Below, one piece after another: positions 52,768 to 64,000 of a stretch of 64,000 nt of DNA. The stretch covers positions 51,365,263-51,429,262 of the forward strand of contig CM067356.1 of NCBI GenBank assembly GCA_034190875.2, in the 5' to 3' direction. This stretch comes from Urechis unicinctus (taxonomy: Eukaryota; Annelida; Polychaeta; Xenopneusta; Urechidae). Made by a program: the position numbers and the translations under genes. The notes beneath the pieces are model-generated. The model ran no database searches. It was given only the letters and a program-made list of their open reading frames with translations, and was not told the origin of the DNA. Each line of letters begins with the position of its first letter. Position 1 is the stretch's first letter.

Positions 52768-55700
52768 CTTTTTTTTATTGGAAAAATATGTATAGGTTGA
52801 TGTAGCAGGTTCGTTTGTGCACAGGAGGACCAAAGATAAGCAGCCCTCGATAGTGAAATCGAAGAAAATATATGGTACACCTGAGCGTCTGAGTAGCTTT
52901 TAATTGCCGCAACGATCGGACGCACGGTAATACTAAAGGTTGCAGAGTGACCTTGTCAAACTCATTAAGGTTGTTTACCATGCAGTTTGCTAACACAAAG
53001 TATGAGCTGATGATAAAATGGTAGGCCCGGTGGTTTGCCTTAACGGTGCTACTGCACTTCAAAATGTTGGCTATGAGAGATTTAAATTGCCTATGATCCT
53101 TACATCCTATATGATGAAAGTTCTTGTTCAATGAATGCTAAATGATAAAACGACGTGTCGTATTTGAAATCTTTTGTGATAGCAATACACAATACAATAA
53201 TATTTGACACATTAATGATTCAGTTATCTTTAGTCACGTTATCACAAAGACTAATACACATATATCCGGACGATATGAATTGTGAAATACCAGGATGTAT
53301 GTGTATGATATCATATCGGATTGCAGCTGTAAATCATGTTGCCTGATGATATTCGTCCCATGAACCTCATTATGACTATCATGGTTGCAGCTCAACTCTC
53401 TGCCCATCCATCTACTCTTCTTGGTTGCATACAGTTAATGACGTTCCATACGACTCTAATCAATTGTCTAGGGCACCGATTCCATGCGCGCGAGTCTTCC
53501 ATGTTGGTTTTTAACGTTTTACTGGCACACGTATACTTCTACTGATCATATCCAGGCTAACAATTAACTGCTGTAGCTGCCATAACAACTGCATATGGCT
53601 ATACAGTGGAATAGGACAAGATCAGGACCCACTGAATTAACCAACAGTAATTTGTAGTGCTTGTATTCGTTTGTGCCGCTGTCCACTGAATATAGTTTTA
53701 ATTGACACTTTGCATTTATAACATACCACAGTGTTTCTAAATAACAAACATATCATACAAATTAATGCCTAGTAGCTTTGTTAGTGTCAAACACAGCCGC
53801 TTGGTATATAAAACGAAAAACTGGTTCCATGCGTCTCTAATCATTATCTCAACGGGAGTCGTTAAATGCGTCACGAATACAGTCAATTGTAGCCACATGT
53901 TTCCACATACTCTAGTGGCACCTGAGTTGGCTATGAATTATGTTTGTCTCATTAGGCTTGCGCTCTGCTGTAACTCTACATAAATAGGTTTGAACGCGTC
54001 GGGTTCTTAAGAATGCATTGAGAAACTTGTAAGAATTGTGAAATCAGTTAGGGATGTAAATATCTGAAGCGTCATCAGTTATTAGTTCAGCTTGACAATG
54101 ACTGTTTCCACAACTTTTATAAAACTGACGACGATCGACCTGATTGGAAATGGTTCGTCGGCAGTGGACTGGTAAATAATCTACAAATATTACTATGCTA
54201 TTTACGAATATAATCACTCAATTTGCATTTCACAATATGACACACGGTGCGTATCGGATATATTGTGAGGGTGTGACCGCTTTAGGTTGTATGTCAGTGA
54301 GTACCCTTAACATTAGCATGCAGGCTTAGCAACTGCTCAAGTAGATAGACAGGTTTATTTGTTCCAATAAAAACCTCTGAAGCTATTTTACGGGCTTGTA
54401 TATAATTCAATTGGTGTACACCATTATGACTCTTTCCCTTGTCGGCATTGGACAAACAGGAAGGCGATGCTTCACAAAAGAATAACATTCCACTCTCGTT
54501 CCGCCATAGATCATAGATATGGTCCTATGAGTACATTATTATTTTATTATTGACAGGTCGTTTAATAAATGGGCAACAACGTAGGCCATTATTTACCAAC
54601 AGTAATAACTCAACATAGCTTTGTGGGTTTTCTTAACAAACGAATCCAGAACTGCCATATGTTTGACTGTGTACAGTCAACAGTCACTGATTGTTATTAT
54701 GACCGATTATTGTGTGCTCGCGGAAAGAGATGCCAAAAAGACCAAAAGTGTACGATACGTAAGTTCAATGCCGTATGAGGTGGTAATCAGGATATTGAAA
54801 CCGCTTCACGCATCAGAGTTATACAAGTTACATATAGGGGCATGGCAGTTGATTACAATATGGCCAAAACTAATATACACTATCATTGATATCGCACAAA
54901 ACAAAATTTACAATATGATAAAAGATGTTGATTTCTTTGTTTATATCTTAAAAGCATCGTCCAAGCATTTATCAAAATATCAATGGTCGGTTTTTTAAAA
55001 ATCATATACCATCGGCTTACCTCTACCATTCTTTATTCTTGTTTCTTGTACGCAAATAGTTACCCGATATAAGAACAGTTCCACAGCGAGCTATTGTATA
55101 TTTTCTGCGTCATTGATATTGTGCATGTTAGGCAGGTCAAGCGCAAACGGATAAGAAAAGAGCAGGATAACCCTTTGGGAACACGTATTTAGGCCTGCAA
55201 GACAACCTCGCGTTATTTATCCGATGCTGAGTCAACATTGTGAGTTACCCCAAAGCACGTGAATTTACAGGATGAACTCCACAAACTTGATCCCTCATCC
55301 CTTTCTTATCATTATACGTTTTTCTGTGTTTTTTCTCCACATGACGCTATGCTCCTTCTGGGTAATAAAGAGAAAGCGCAAAGCAGGGAATTGGTTCGGG
55401 AACAAAAGCGTCCAATATGGTGGTATCGTCTTTGTGGAGATACAAATGATTATAAGTGAGTGAGACGCCATTTTATGATTCATTAGCTTGATTCCCACCG
55501 AAGTCAAACTGACAAGTGTGCCATTTGCTGGCTGTCGATGATCGCTTTTTGCTGAATATGCAAGTGGTAAGTCGAACACAATTATATTTGTCGGGAACGA
55601 CCCCGGTAGATAAATGTTCGACGTGCTTTAGTGTCTAGGATAAGAACGCAACTGCAACGGTTATTTTTCTTTTCAATGCTTTGGGGAAAGTACTCACAAC

Positions 55701-55798
55701 ATTTCAGATCTTTAATGTAATGAACCTTATCAACAAGCTGATGCTGAATACACATTGCATCCTATGCTCTGAACATCTAATAAAGCAATACCATGCTC
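52768..55798. other. Unassigned DNA
   Basis: No repeat or RNA is recognised. The plus-strand frame at 54621-54998 (125 codons; first ATG about 75 bases in) has a fairly balanced C-terminal half (YEVVIRILKPLHASELYKLH) but no family, splice site or copy supports it. The overlapping frames at 55259-55463 look random. Confidence 0.4.
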
Positions 55799-55978
55799 TG
55801 TTTTCCATATTAATCATACAAGAAAATAGACTTTCTGTGTGCTTGTTTATGGGTGTGTGGGTGTGATTGCGTTTATATGGATTATGCAGTAGAATACAAC
55901 TGTTTTTCCATATTAATCATACAAGAAAATAACCTTTCTGTGTGCTTGTGTATGGGTGTGTGGGTGTGATTGCGTTTA
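55799..55978. repeat. Recent direct duplication, two 77-78 bp copies
   Basis: Copies at 55799-55875 and 55901-55978 differ at only a few positions. Each runs from TTTCCATATTAATCATACAA to GTGTGATTGCGTTTA and contains a GGGTGTGTGGGTGTG core. The 25-bp spacer is unrelated. The high identity means this is a young local duplication. Confidence 0.95.
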
Positions 55979-57494
55979 AACAGCAAATCGGACGCCATAT
56001 GTATATTCTGATCTTGCAAATCTCGTAACTAAATTTCATATCACGTGACAAGACATCAGTCATTTTGTGAATGAACCAAATAACATGGAATAGGACTGTA
56101 TTTTTGTTCAGTTAAGCATACACGCGCTCTTCCACACGTGAACGGTAAAATCGAACCATTCAGTACGTATATTTGCATTAAGCAGTTAACTGTTAATCGA
56201 TAGAAAATCTAATCCAGAGGCGGTATTTGAACGATTGGCAAAGTCGCTCGACCAAATCCGAAAAGCCGCGATAGCTTTCCTCTGCTTAATTGTTCCAACT
56301 AGTCCCGAAAAAGCAAGATTGCGATTGGTAAAAAAGAGACTTTCTGGGCATTTGTCGTTGTATGTTGGCAATGACTTGATCTCATTGCCCACTTAGGAAT
56401 CCGCGTAATTTGTTATGTCAGCCGTGTTTCTTTCCAGGGTCAAAATGTCAATATGTGGTCCACTTCGAGCCCGTGATGGAATTGGACGAGGAAGCTCTGA
56501 TGGGACATAGGATAGATGGATTTTATAATTGCTAGATGTGGTTGCTGCATAGATGTTTATGGTGAATTTATCCCTCCCTATGAATACACATTCTAAGCGT
56601 GGGCTATTGGAATGATATTTACCACTCCATGATTCGACTTAGTTCCATTGCCATCATATCTAATTGCACAAACAAACATTCCATAGGCAACAATTAATGT
56701 ATATTCCACAGCATATTTCTGTTTGTATACGATGGACTCGAAACGATGCTATAAATGTTATGATAATACTTTGCCCTTTTCTGTTGCATCGGCTGTTCGT
56801 GCTTAATGATTCCCGGTTAAAGGTTCAACTCTTACATCTCATATCTCTGTATTGCTTATCATACTGTGTACTGTGAATGTCTTGCTGAAATAATATTTTG
56901 TAAAAAAAACTAGGGAAAGGCGACATCGGTCAATAACGTTGCATGGGTTTATGTGGGGGAGGTAAATAAACCATGAATATTCAACAGTACTCAAAGTGCT
57001 AAAGCAGTTGTAAGAGAGAGTGCAACGTCCTGGCTGGATCAATTCTCTCGAGTCGCATTTGGTATTGTACCATAATGTTGTTCTCGTTATTGTGATCGCA
57101 TTGAGGAGGCCAAATGTGCAGATAAGAATTAAGTAGCATAGTGATCTTTTTGGATTGCAACATTCTAGATTCGTTTGTACTTAAGCATATAATGTGAATA
57201 TATTGCCTCAATTGCTGAATGAATGTTTGCGCTTCATGCCTCCACAGATGAGAATGGCAGCTTCTCTGGTCACAAGTGATGATCGCAATTTCTGAAAAGA
57301 AGTAAGGAAGGAGCATTGCAAATCAAAGTCGACCGCGTCCGTAATGGATGGCGTGCACGGCGACGACGAGATATGCAATATCTTTAAAGATAAATGTGAA
57401 ATACTTGGTTCCTAATGTACACTAGTATTGTGCCGGTGGTACATGTGGCTCTTTGCATGCTATCGATATTTCACAAGTTAGGCAGGCAGCTTGT
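55979..57494. other. Unassigned DNA
   Basis: Nothing is supported. Frames at 56186-56392 and 56999-57316 (both minus) are short and unmatched. Confidence 0.45.
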
Positions 57495-58275
57495 AAGCGG
57501 AAACGAGATAAAACGGACTTTTGTGTGAAATAACCTCTGATCACATACAGAATGGCTGCGATGAGCTTTATGCCTATCTATCAAATCTTTTTACCAAGAT
57601 GTTGAATCATGCACATACACCACGTGGTATGCTAACATCTACGCTTGTACCTATTCATTTGAAAAACAGTGATAATTATCGATCAATAGGTGTAAATAGT
57701 ATTATAGGGAAACCGTTAGTTAATATGATTATTGATTATCCAAGTGGTGTATTGAAATCGAGTAGTTTACAATTTTGAGCGTCCCACTCCACAACACGGT
57801 GCACATTTGTAATAAATAGATAATTATTTTAGTCAAGACTCACCATGTTATGTCATATTATTTGACGCACCAAAGCGTTTGATCGAGTTTATTTTATGCA
57901 ATTGTTTGGTTTATTACAAGAGCGTGGCATATGTGCTATGACTGCTAAACTCCTACTAAACATGTATACGCAGCAAGCGTTAAGAGTTAAGCGAAACAAT
58001 AGCATAAAATAAACTGTACTAAGTCAAACATTGGGCTGTTTTGTCTCCCATTTTATTCGGTGTATATATCGACGAACAATTGTTACGGCTCTCTAAAAGG
58101 GGAATTGGGAGCCATGTTGGTCACCGTTATGCTTGCGCTGAGCTATGCTAACGACGTCGCTCTCATTGCTCCTTCTTTGACGGCGGCTAAATCCATGCTT
58201 AAAACATGCGAAGAGTTTGCTTAAGAATATAATTGTATATTCAACGCAACAGAAAGCAACTTGTGTGGCCAGTGA
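57495..58275 (+). pseudogene. LINE reverse-transcriptase relic, CR1/Jockey-like
   Basis: The reverse-transcriptase part of a non-LTR retrotransposon ORF2, readable in pieces. First comes HIQNGCDELYAYLSNLFTKM with HAHTPRGML--TLVPI and DNYRSIG (domains 0-2). Then LFDA with KAFDRV-like sequence near 57860-57890 (motif A), NMYTQQALRVKR, VLSPILFGVYIDE--LRLS (motif B region, near 58040), and ALSYANDVALIAPS near 58145 in place of the catalytic YADD (motif C: the first Asp is Asn). A stop replaces the Gly expected after LQF near 57777, the frame shifts at least twice, and another stop follows CEEFA near 58222. No endonuclease or 3' end is attached. It is dead and fairly old. Confidence 0.85.
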
Positions 58276-61200
58276 ATGTGATTATATAATACATGCGAAA
58301 ATCGTTGCCAGGCACAATAAGGTGACGATTAAACTGCAATCCCATCTATTTATCACTGTTGCACGTGAACATTGAAGCAAATGTGTATATATTGGATGAC
58401 TCATTGTTATGTGAATATCAAATCCAACATAGAACCTGTATGGGCCTACTTGACCATAGGTTATTTTGCTCTGGTTTAATCCTTCAATCAGATATGTTGT
58501 AGAAATACAGTTACCTCACTGACATTGATTTTGAATGAAGACCATGTATATGTACTATTCCGCACTATAAAGATCCAATGACAAAACATTACTGCTTGAT
58601 TAGTAATGGCTGTTTGCGCGCGATTTTTACTCAGACTCTTTCACAGGCTGAGGTTTTTACACACAAAGCTAGTCCACGTCGAAGTTTACAGATGTATTTC
58701 ATATTTTCGAACAAGTCCTTGCCAACCATCGCGTTGATATCTAATACGATATGCATACGACATTGTGACTACATATTCCCATTGCTATCTATCAAGCTTT
58801 TTAAGTCCGTTATTGTATGCTGGTAGATGCCGTAAAGGAGACTAGCAGTAGATTTCTCTTGTCAAAACAAGATTCGCATAAGGGTTCGAGTCTTAGGGGG
58901 AAAAGATCAGATGTGACTGATGATTTTGTTGCTGAAATGACTACAGCGAACCAGGTAAATTATAATTGCAAGAATGTTAAGATGATCATCAAAGACAACC
59001 CAAGCAATTGATTCGAAGTGATGACTCATGCGCCATCGCCTGTCACATTTAATTTGATGCCATGCATTCACCGGTTCATTCTAAGCGTAGTTGAAAGACC
59101 TATTATTTCGGTCTGAGTGGGGATAAAAGTGGGACCACAGCAAATATTAGGGCATAATGTGCCACACACATGCTTACCTCCTTGACCTCAAACTAGTCAT
59201 TGCATCACAAATTGCTTTGTCTACAAAACTCGTAACGACTAACAAATATTGCTCAGTCGCAATCCAGAAATCGCACTCATTGGCGTATTAGTGACTGAAA
59301 CACCAAATCATTTACCATTACGTCGGCTAGTAAGACACAGAATTCAATGGTTGATAGAAAATTCAGAGATCCGCAATCTTTTGCTAATGTTGATAAAGCT
59401 TTCATTTCTGCTTAGATGGAGATAAACAATGACGGCACTGCTGTGTCTTAACTTGCCTCGTGCTATATGAGTAGGGGATAGAAGGAGCGTACGTTTACCC
59501 GATGTAACCCATTGTGTAGTTAGAGTAACAGCCAAAACCTGGCTATAAACGTTGATAACTCTGTGAACTATTACTTCTGTCTGCTTGCTTGTCGAAAGCT
59601 AATAAGGCACGGTAAGTTAATTTCTTACCAATGTAAAACGTTGCTCTTTTTGGTTGTCTTGCTTTAATATCTTTTCTCACTGGTTGTAAATTGCATGAAC
59701 ACTTACGGGCAATGGTCGTGGTAATGTTAGTTTTGATTATTTCCATTTTTATAAATTCCATTTTTATAATTTTCTCTCATATACCTTCCATTCTTATGAT
59801 TTCCATTCTTATAAGTTATTCCAAGTACAAAGGCACGAATCACAAAGAAGCACTAACATTGTACAAATAATGCCCACGCTCACACATTCAGCCGAGCTAT
59901 GCGATAAATGGTATATGCGTGGTCCTTAGCTTAACTACTGATTCGTATATAGAATATAGCTTGCGTTTACATAATTGACCAGAGATACTGCCTGTCAAGC
60001 GACCGAAACAGCATCGACGCTTTAAAGAATTGATGATCCTACTTGATGGTGGGTACGGTGTCGTCTGGAGCAGTTATATTGTTAATGTGTTTGATCGATG
60101 AGTGAATGTGGCTGATAATCACTGCACATATCGTAGACGGTGCAGTTCAGTCTTATTAATGGCATGGCCAGAGTTGGTAAATTGATGTCATTCATTCTTC
60201 TTGTTCTGAAATTACAAGTGGCATTAATGAGTAATTAACCACATTGCAGCGCCTGCAATCATCCGAAAAGTGGTAATCAGACGCCTTACGGAATCGCAAG
60301 CTTTCAGATGAAGCTTCTCTGAGAGGGAAATTAGTACCAAACGCACTCACCAGAATAGTGTCCGCGTTTCGGAAACAGTAACAACACATTGTGAACACTT
60401 AGCTTGCAACTGCATTTATTCGGTAGTCGACAGTCGAAACAGCAGGAGCCAAGTGGTTATTTGCCTAAAAAAATGGCCATAAAGCTGTCCCGTAGGCCGT
60501 GTGTGAAGTGAAGACGAGGTTTTTAGTTTCGCTCGAGAAAATAGGGAACGTTTTCAAAAGGCAAGTGTTTTCAAAAGGCAAGCTTTGAGCTGCTGTTTTA
60601 AGATGAAAAATGTCCTCTTGATCCCGGAAGACAATGATCAAAATCAGGCATTTGTTTGTTTGTCGCTGTCTTTCGAAATCTACAGTAAGATGGCATTGAA
60701 TAATAGCTCTGATGGGCATCTGTTATATGGATTTTGTCAGAAACATTATTTAACATTTTTTTGCGGGTGACTGGTTTTAAACTTTCATATCTTGCAGGCT
60801 ACGACACCTTCACATGCTATTTAAAAGTGCATTAGCGCACATGCGCTAAAATTAACTGTATTTTGGTCACAACTATGAGTACAATCATTTTTTTACAATC
60901 ATGAAAGAGTCCTTTCCCAAGACGAATGATTCTCAATATTATTGCTCAAATTTTGCAGTCAAGATTTTCGCTTGTTTGATGATAAGTAGGCCTTAAATAA
61001 ATATAGATGGTTTTTGATAAGCTAAAACCTATTTCGTAATATCTATAGTAATCAAATGTCGGGTGTCATATCATATACTATCGTATTGGAATATCGTTCT
61101 TTTAGCTAGTTTGAAATTAATGAGAAGTTTAAGATGTGAAGTAACGAAATATTATGGGGTGGTAAGTGACAATGAATGCAAGAACAATCGTGTACATGAG

Positions 61201-61276
61201 CCTTTTCGTGCATTCCAGGTGAGATATAGTGAAATGCATACTTTTAGCTGATATGAATTTGCAACTTTGAATATTA
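58276..61276. other. Unassigned DNA with minor simple repeats
   Basis: The region after the RT relic (58578-59011) has open frames of 64-82 codons that do not clearly match LINE C-terminal sequence. TTCCATTTTTAT-like words repeat near 59742-59820. A TTTTCAAAAGGCAAG word is duplicated near 60551-60582. A palindrome TTAGCGCA-CA-TGCGCTAA lies at 60832-60849. Nothing else is supported. Confidence 0.4.
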
Positions 61277-61459
61277 GTTCTCCGCAGCCGGCTCACGCAG
61301 TGACTGAATAGCAATGGAGATAGCATCGCTGCTGACACCGTTAATGGAAACATCAGCCCTGCAGCGCCTGACGCTTTGAATAGATGGTGGTTGCTGATGC
61401 GGCGCGCTGCCCAGATTGGATGAAGCACCACAGACAGAGAACGCATGTAGAAACTGATT
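61277..61459 (-). other. GC-richer coding-like patch
   Basis: 61 codons are open on the minus strand in DNA clearly richer in GC than its surroundings. The translation has a protein-like composition (FSVCGASSNLGSAPHQQPPS, then DVSINGVSSDAISIAIQSLR and EPAAEN before the stop). Composition resembles linker or low-complexity regions and is loosely like the Ser/Ala-rich tail in family X copy B, but no alignment is convincing. A TCAG just upstream could serve as a splice acceptor. It may be a single exon or a fragment of an element. Confidence 0.25.
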
Positions 61460-64000
61460 TTAGCAGCAACAACATAGGTTCAGATTGCATAGCTGCTACA
61501 AAAAGAGTGGGTTAAGCTGAGATTTGCCGCATAGTTAATAATGGTGCTCAGTAAGTTGCTCTGTTTTATAAGCCAAGCATGGTACGGCAATGGTTTGATT
61601 GCTATGTTCAGATATTAAGGTTCTAATTTGATGCATATAAAACAGCCTGTCACAGCATGTTCTCAGCTCTCACACAAGATCCAACGAATACTAGCGCTAG
61701 TTCATTCCATATTTTTCAATTGCCTATTTTTACCGCGTGTTGAATGACTCTTTATGTTTTTCATAATACAGCTTACTACATAATATTGCAATAACACTTA
61801 TCATGCCATGCGATAATAGGTGGTGCTTGATCGAAAAGAGAAAACACAGCATTCTGATAAATGATGTAATCATTCATGGGAGTAATAACTACGACTTGTT
61901 TACGTGGGACATTCGTCATAATTTCCTCCAAGCAGTGTTAAGCAATGACACAATGAGCTTAATTATTGTTCTAGGGCTAGAATTATGAATTCGAGTCTGT
62001 CATAGCGCATCTGAGGGCTGTCGTTTCCGAGCTTGTAACACACCAAGTTTAATGTATTTGCACTGACGTCCTGTGTATATGGTCCTGGGTGTCTACACCA
62101 ACTCGACTTACGCTTCATCTTCTGGCTGTACTTGATGTGCCAGAAGAATTCGTCCTTTCGGTCATCTCGCAACAAACAAGATTTGTGTACTCCATCAAAA
62201 GATTTCTTTGTGGTGCAGAAAAATAGTCCTTGCCGTCCGGGCAAGACATATTTGTCAGGTGGTCAATTTGTCAATGTCACGATATTGATCATGTACATAA
62301 GCTGCAGCATCGAGGGGTTGTACTGAAGAAGTTATACTTTGACGAAGAGGTGATGCACTGAAAGACGAACGAAACAACTGACCCAAGAGCCCTGCAAACC
62401 CAGACACGATGTACACACCTGGTATTGTTCATTGTTCACTTTATCATAAGAAGAGCAATTATCTATGGAATGCACAACAATACGCGGTTGATCTAGTCAT
62501 ATTTTCTGTGCATCGAGGATTTCCAAATATTGTCCCTAAAATGCAGGGCAGTTATAGCAATAATGAAACCTACACTCAGAATGTTACTATAAGGTTGGGA
62601 TCCGAGGACGCATGCTGGTGATAACATCTTGAATATGGCATCGGGCTTTTTTTCTGGTGCATAAAACCGAGCACAAGGAGTATTTGAGGGTCTGTCGTTA
62701 TTCGAATCATTAGAATGATATTTAATGATTCGCACAAAAAAAGTATATGAGTACCGACGCATAAGTAGAACAAACCATAATAAGTTCCGACAATTCTCTC
62801 ATGCCGAAATATGGTCTATTGGTTCTACCATAATCGCCTGAAGACTGTAATGGAACATACAGGTGGTTACGTGATTGAGAATGGTCGATGGCAGTCAATC
62901 TTTTGCAAAATAATGGCCCATGCCTGACAGCCTTGTTAACAAAATATATTCAATCAATAAGTTTGGTTTTGCAAAGATATTGGTTATCTACATATGTACA
63001 TACAGCAATTCATGTTGACTTATGAACGTAACAAGGTAATTACAGACCAGTCATAGAGTCCAGCTAAGCACTAGTTTACACACACATATCTATAGTACAA
63101 TTATGTTTCTTCGGAAAGAGTGAGATGAACTAGTTAACAAGGTGTCGACATTTTCATGACACCGATTGCAAGAAATACATTACTTGAGTTAGGCATAAAT
63201 CCTATCGCTGAATATATTACCCTGGATTCTCCATACTGATTCAATGCCATTCACATACTCGAGAACAGTCCACGCCTGAGCAGTTAGAAGAATACACCTC
63301 ATTATAGGGGAAGAAAATGTAAATACATATCTTGGAAAATAAAAAATGTAAAATATTAAAATTCATCACAGTTGGTAATCTTTTTATCTCTCCGAACAGT
63401 GTCGCTCATAACTCTCAAAATGTATCTTCAACAAAGCAAAGCATATTTCCTTATTAGATAATATGCCGATACCCCATCAGCCGTCCCGTTGGTCACATCG
63501 AGCAATACATGGTTCAGATAAGGTTCCACGATGACAATATGGCCAGGTAATATGTCACTGCTAAGGAAACGATTTACAAAGTGACTCTTGAATATAATGT
63601 ACGTTTGATTTTAAACCAAAGCAAAAATCGATCACCAGAGTCGTTGCACTCGCGGCATAGTATGTGAATGTGTCTTCAGAAGCTTTCAACTGTTGGTGAC
63701 CCCTATTTTCATTTAAATGCTGCGTTTGCAAGTTTTTTCTGTATCCACAGTTAAATCACTATTCTGTGTAAATCTAGCAATTGTAATAATACTTTCATCT
63801 TCGATACGGTTAAAAGATTTCATCAGTTATACAAGACGCATGTTCATCTGTATATGCGTCGAAGCACAAAAGTACGCGCGCGATGTGGTAACTCGCCTAA
63901 TGCCACCAAGCAATTCAACTGGTAACAATGTTGTACATTAAGGCAGAAGATGCTATCCTGTGTAAGGTTTCGTTTCTTGTCCAGTTACGTTAATAATTGC
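61460..64000. other. Unassigned DNA
   Basis: No repeat or RNA is seen. The minus-strand frame at 61963-62244 (93 codons) has a protein-like N-terminal half (GVHKSCLLRDDRKDEFFWH) but no good start, splice site or copy. Frames at 62409-62621 and 62493-62762 overlap on opposite strands and are unmatched. Confidence 0.4.

Overview
The window looks like intergenic or deep-intronic DNA from an invertebrate animal, probably marine. It is AT-rich (roughly 60-65% A+T by eye) and CpG is not depleted. It has long (AT)n tracts, two large minisatellites, a hairpin MITE with GTAGCCAGG-type ends, and relics of CR1/Jockey-like LINEs. No intact, recognisable host gene, tRNA, rRNA or snRNA was found. Most open frames are short and random-looking, or lie in low-complexity repeats. 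All similarities below were found by eye between parts of this window; no database search was possible.

Most of the recognisable content is four sets of old, broken dispersed repeats. Family N is at 0.26-0.71 + 2.30-2.41 kb (minus) and 12.59-13.11 kb (plus). Family X is at 7.9-10.55 kb (plus) and 41.33-42.9 kb (minus), with end fragments at 25.3-25.46, 31.7-32.0 and 36.2-36.5 kb; copy A carries a 28-unit, 38-bp minisatellite that copy B lacks. Family W is at 14.3-18.3 and 48.85-51.6 kb, both plus; it has Cys-rich, signal-like and membrane-anchor-like open stretches and GTAAGT donor-like sites, and copy A also holds a 20-bp minisatellite. A LINE 3' end is at 23.87-25.3 kb (plus) and 36.48-37.94 kb (minus), and both copies run into the antisense tail of family X at the same junction. 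A separate LINE reverse-transcriptase relic is at 57.5-58.3 kb.

Layout: 0-5.7 kb N relic and unassigned DNA; 5.8-6.1 kb AT/TC microsatellite; 7.9-10.5 kb X copy A; 12.07-12.31 kb MITE with 5-bp target duplication; 12.6-13.1 kb N copy 2; 14.3-19.8 kb W copy A and coding-like patches; 23.9-25.5 kb LINE/X composite; 26.1 kb (AT)n; 29.5-32.0 and 34.6-36.5 kb a direct repeat pair (C and D); 36.5-37.9 kb the second LINE/X composite; 38.0-38.2 kb the most coding-like orphan fragment; 40.4-41.3 kb a run of pairwise local duplications; 41.3-42.9 kb X copy B; 46-48 kb two candidate membrane-type fragments and an (AT)n tract; 48.85-51.6 kb W copy B with a 51-residue membrane-microprotein ORF; 52.7 kb (AT)n; 55.8-56.0 kb a recent duplication; 57.5-58.3 kb LINE RT relic; 61.3 kb a GC-richer coding-like patch.

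The best leads for something undescribed are families W and X, the shared LINE/X junction, and the stepwise duplications at 40.4-41.3 kb.
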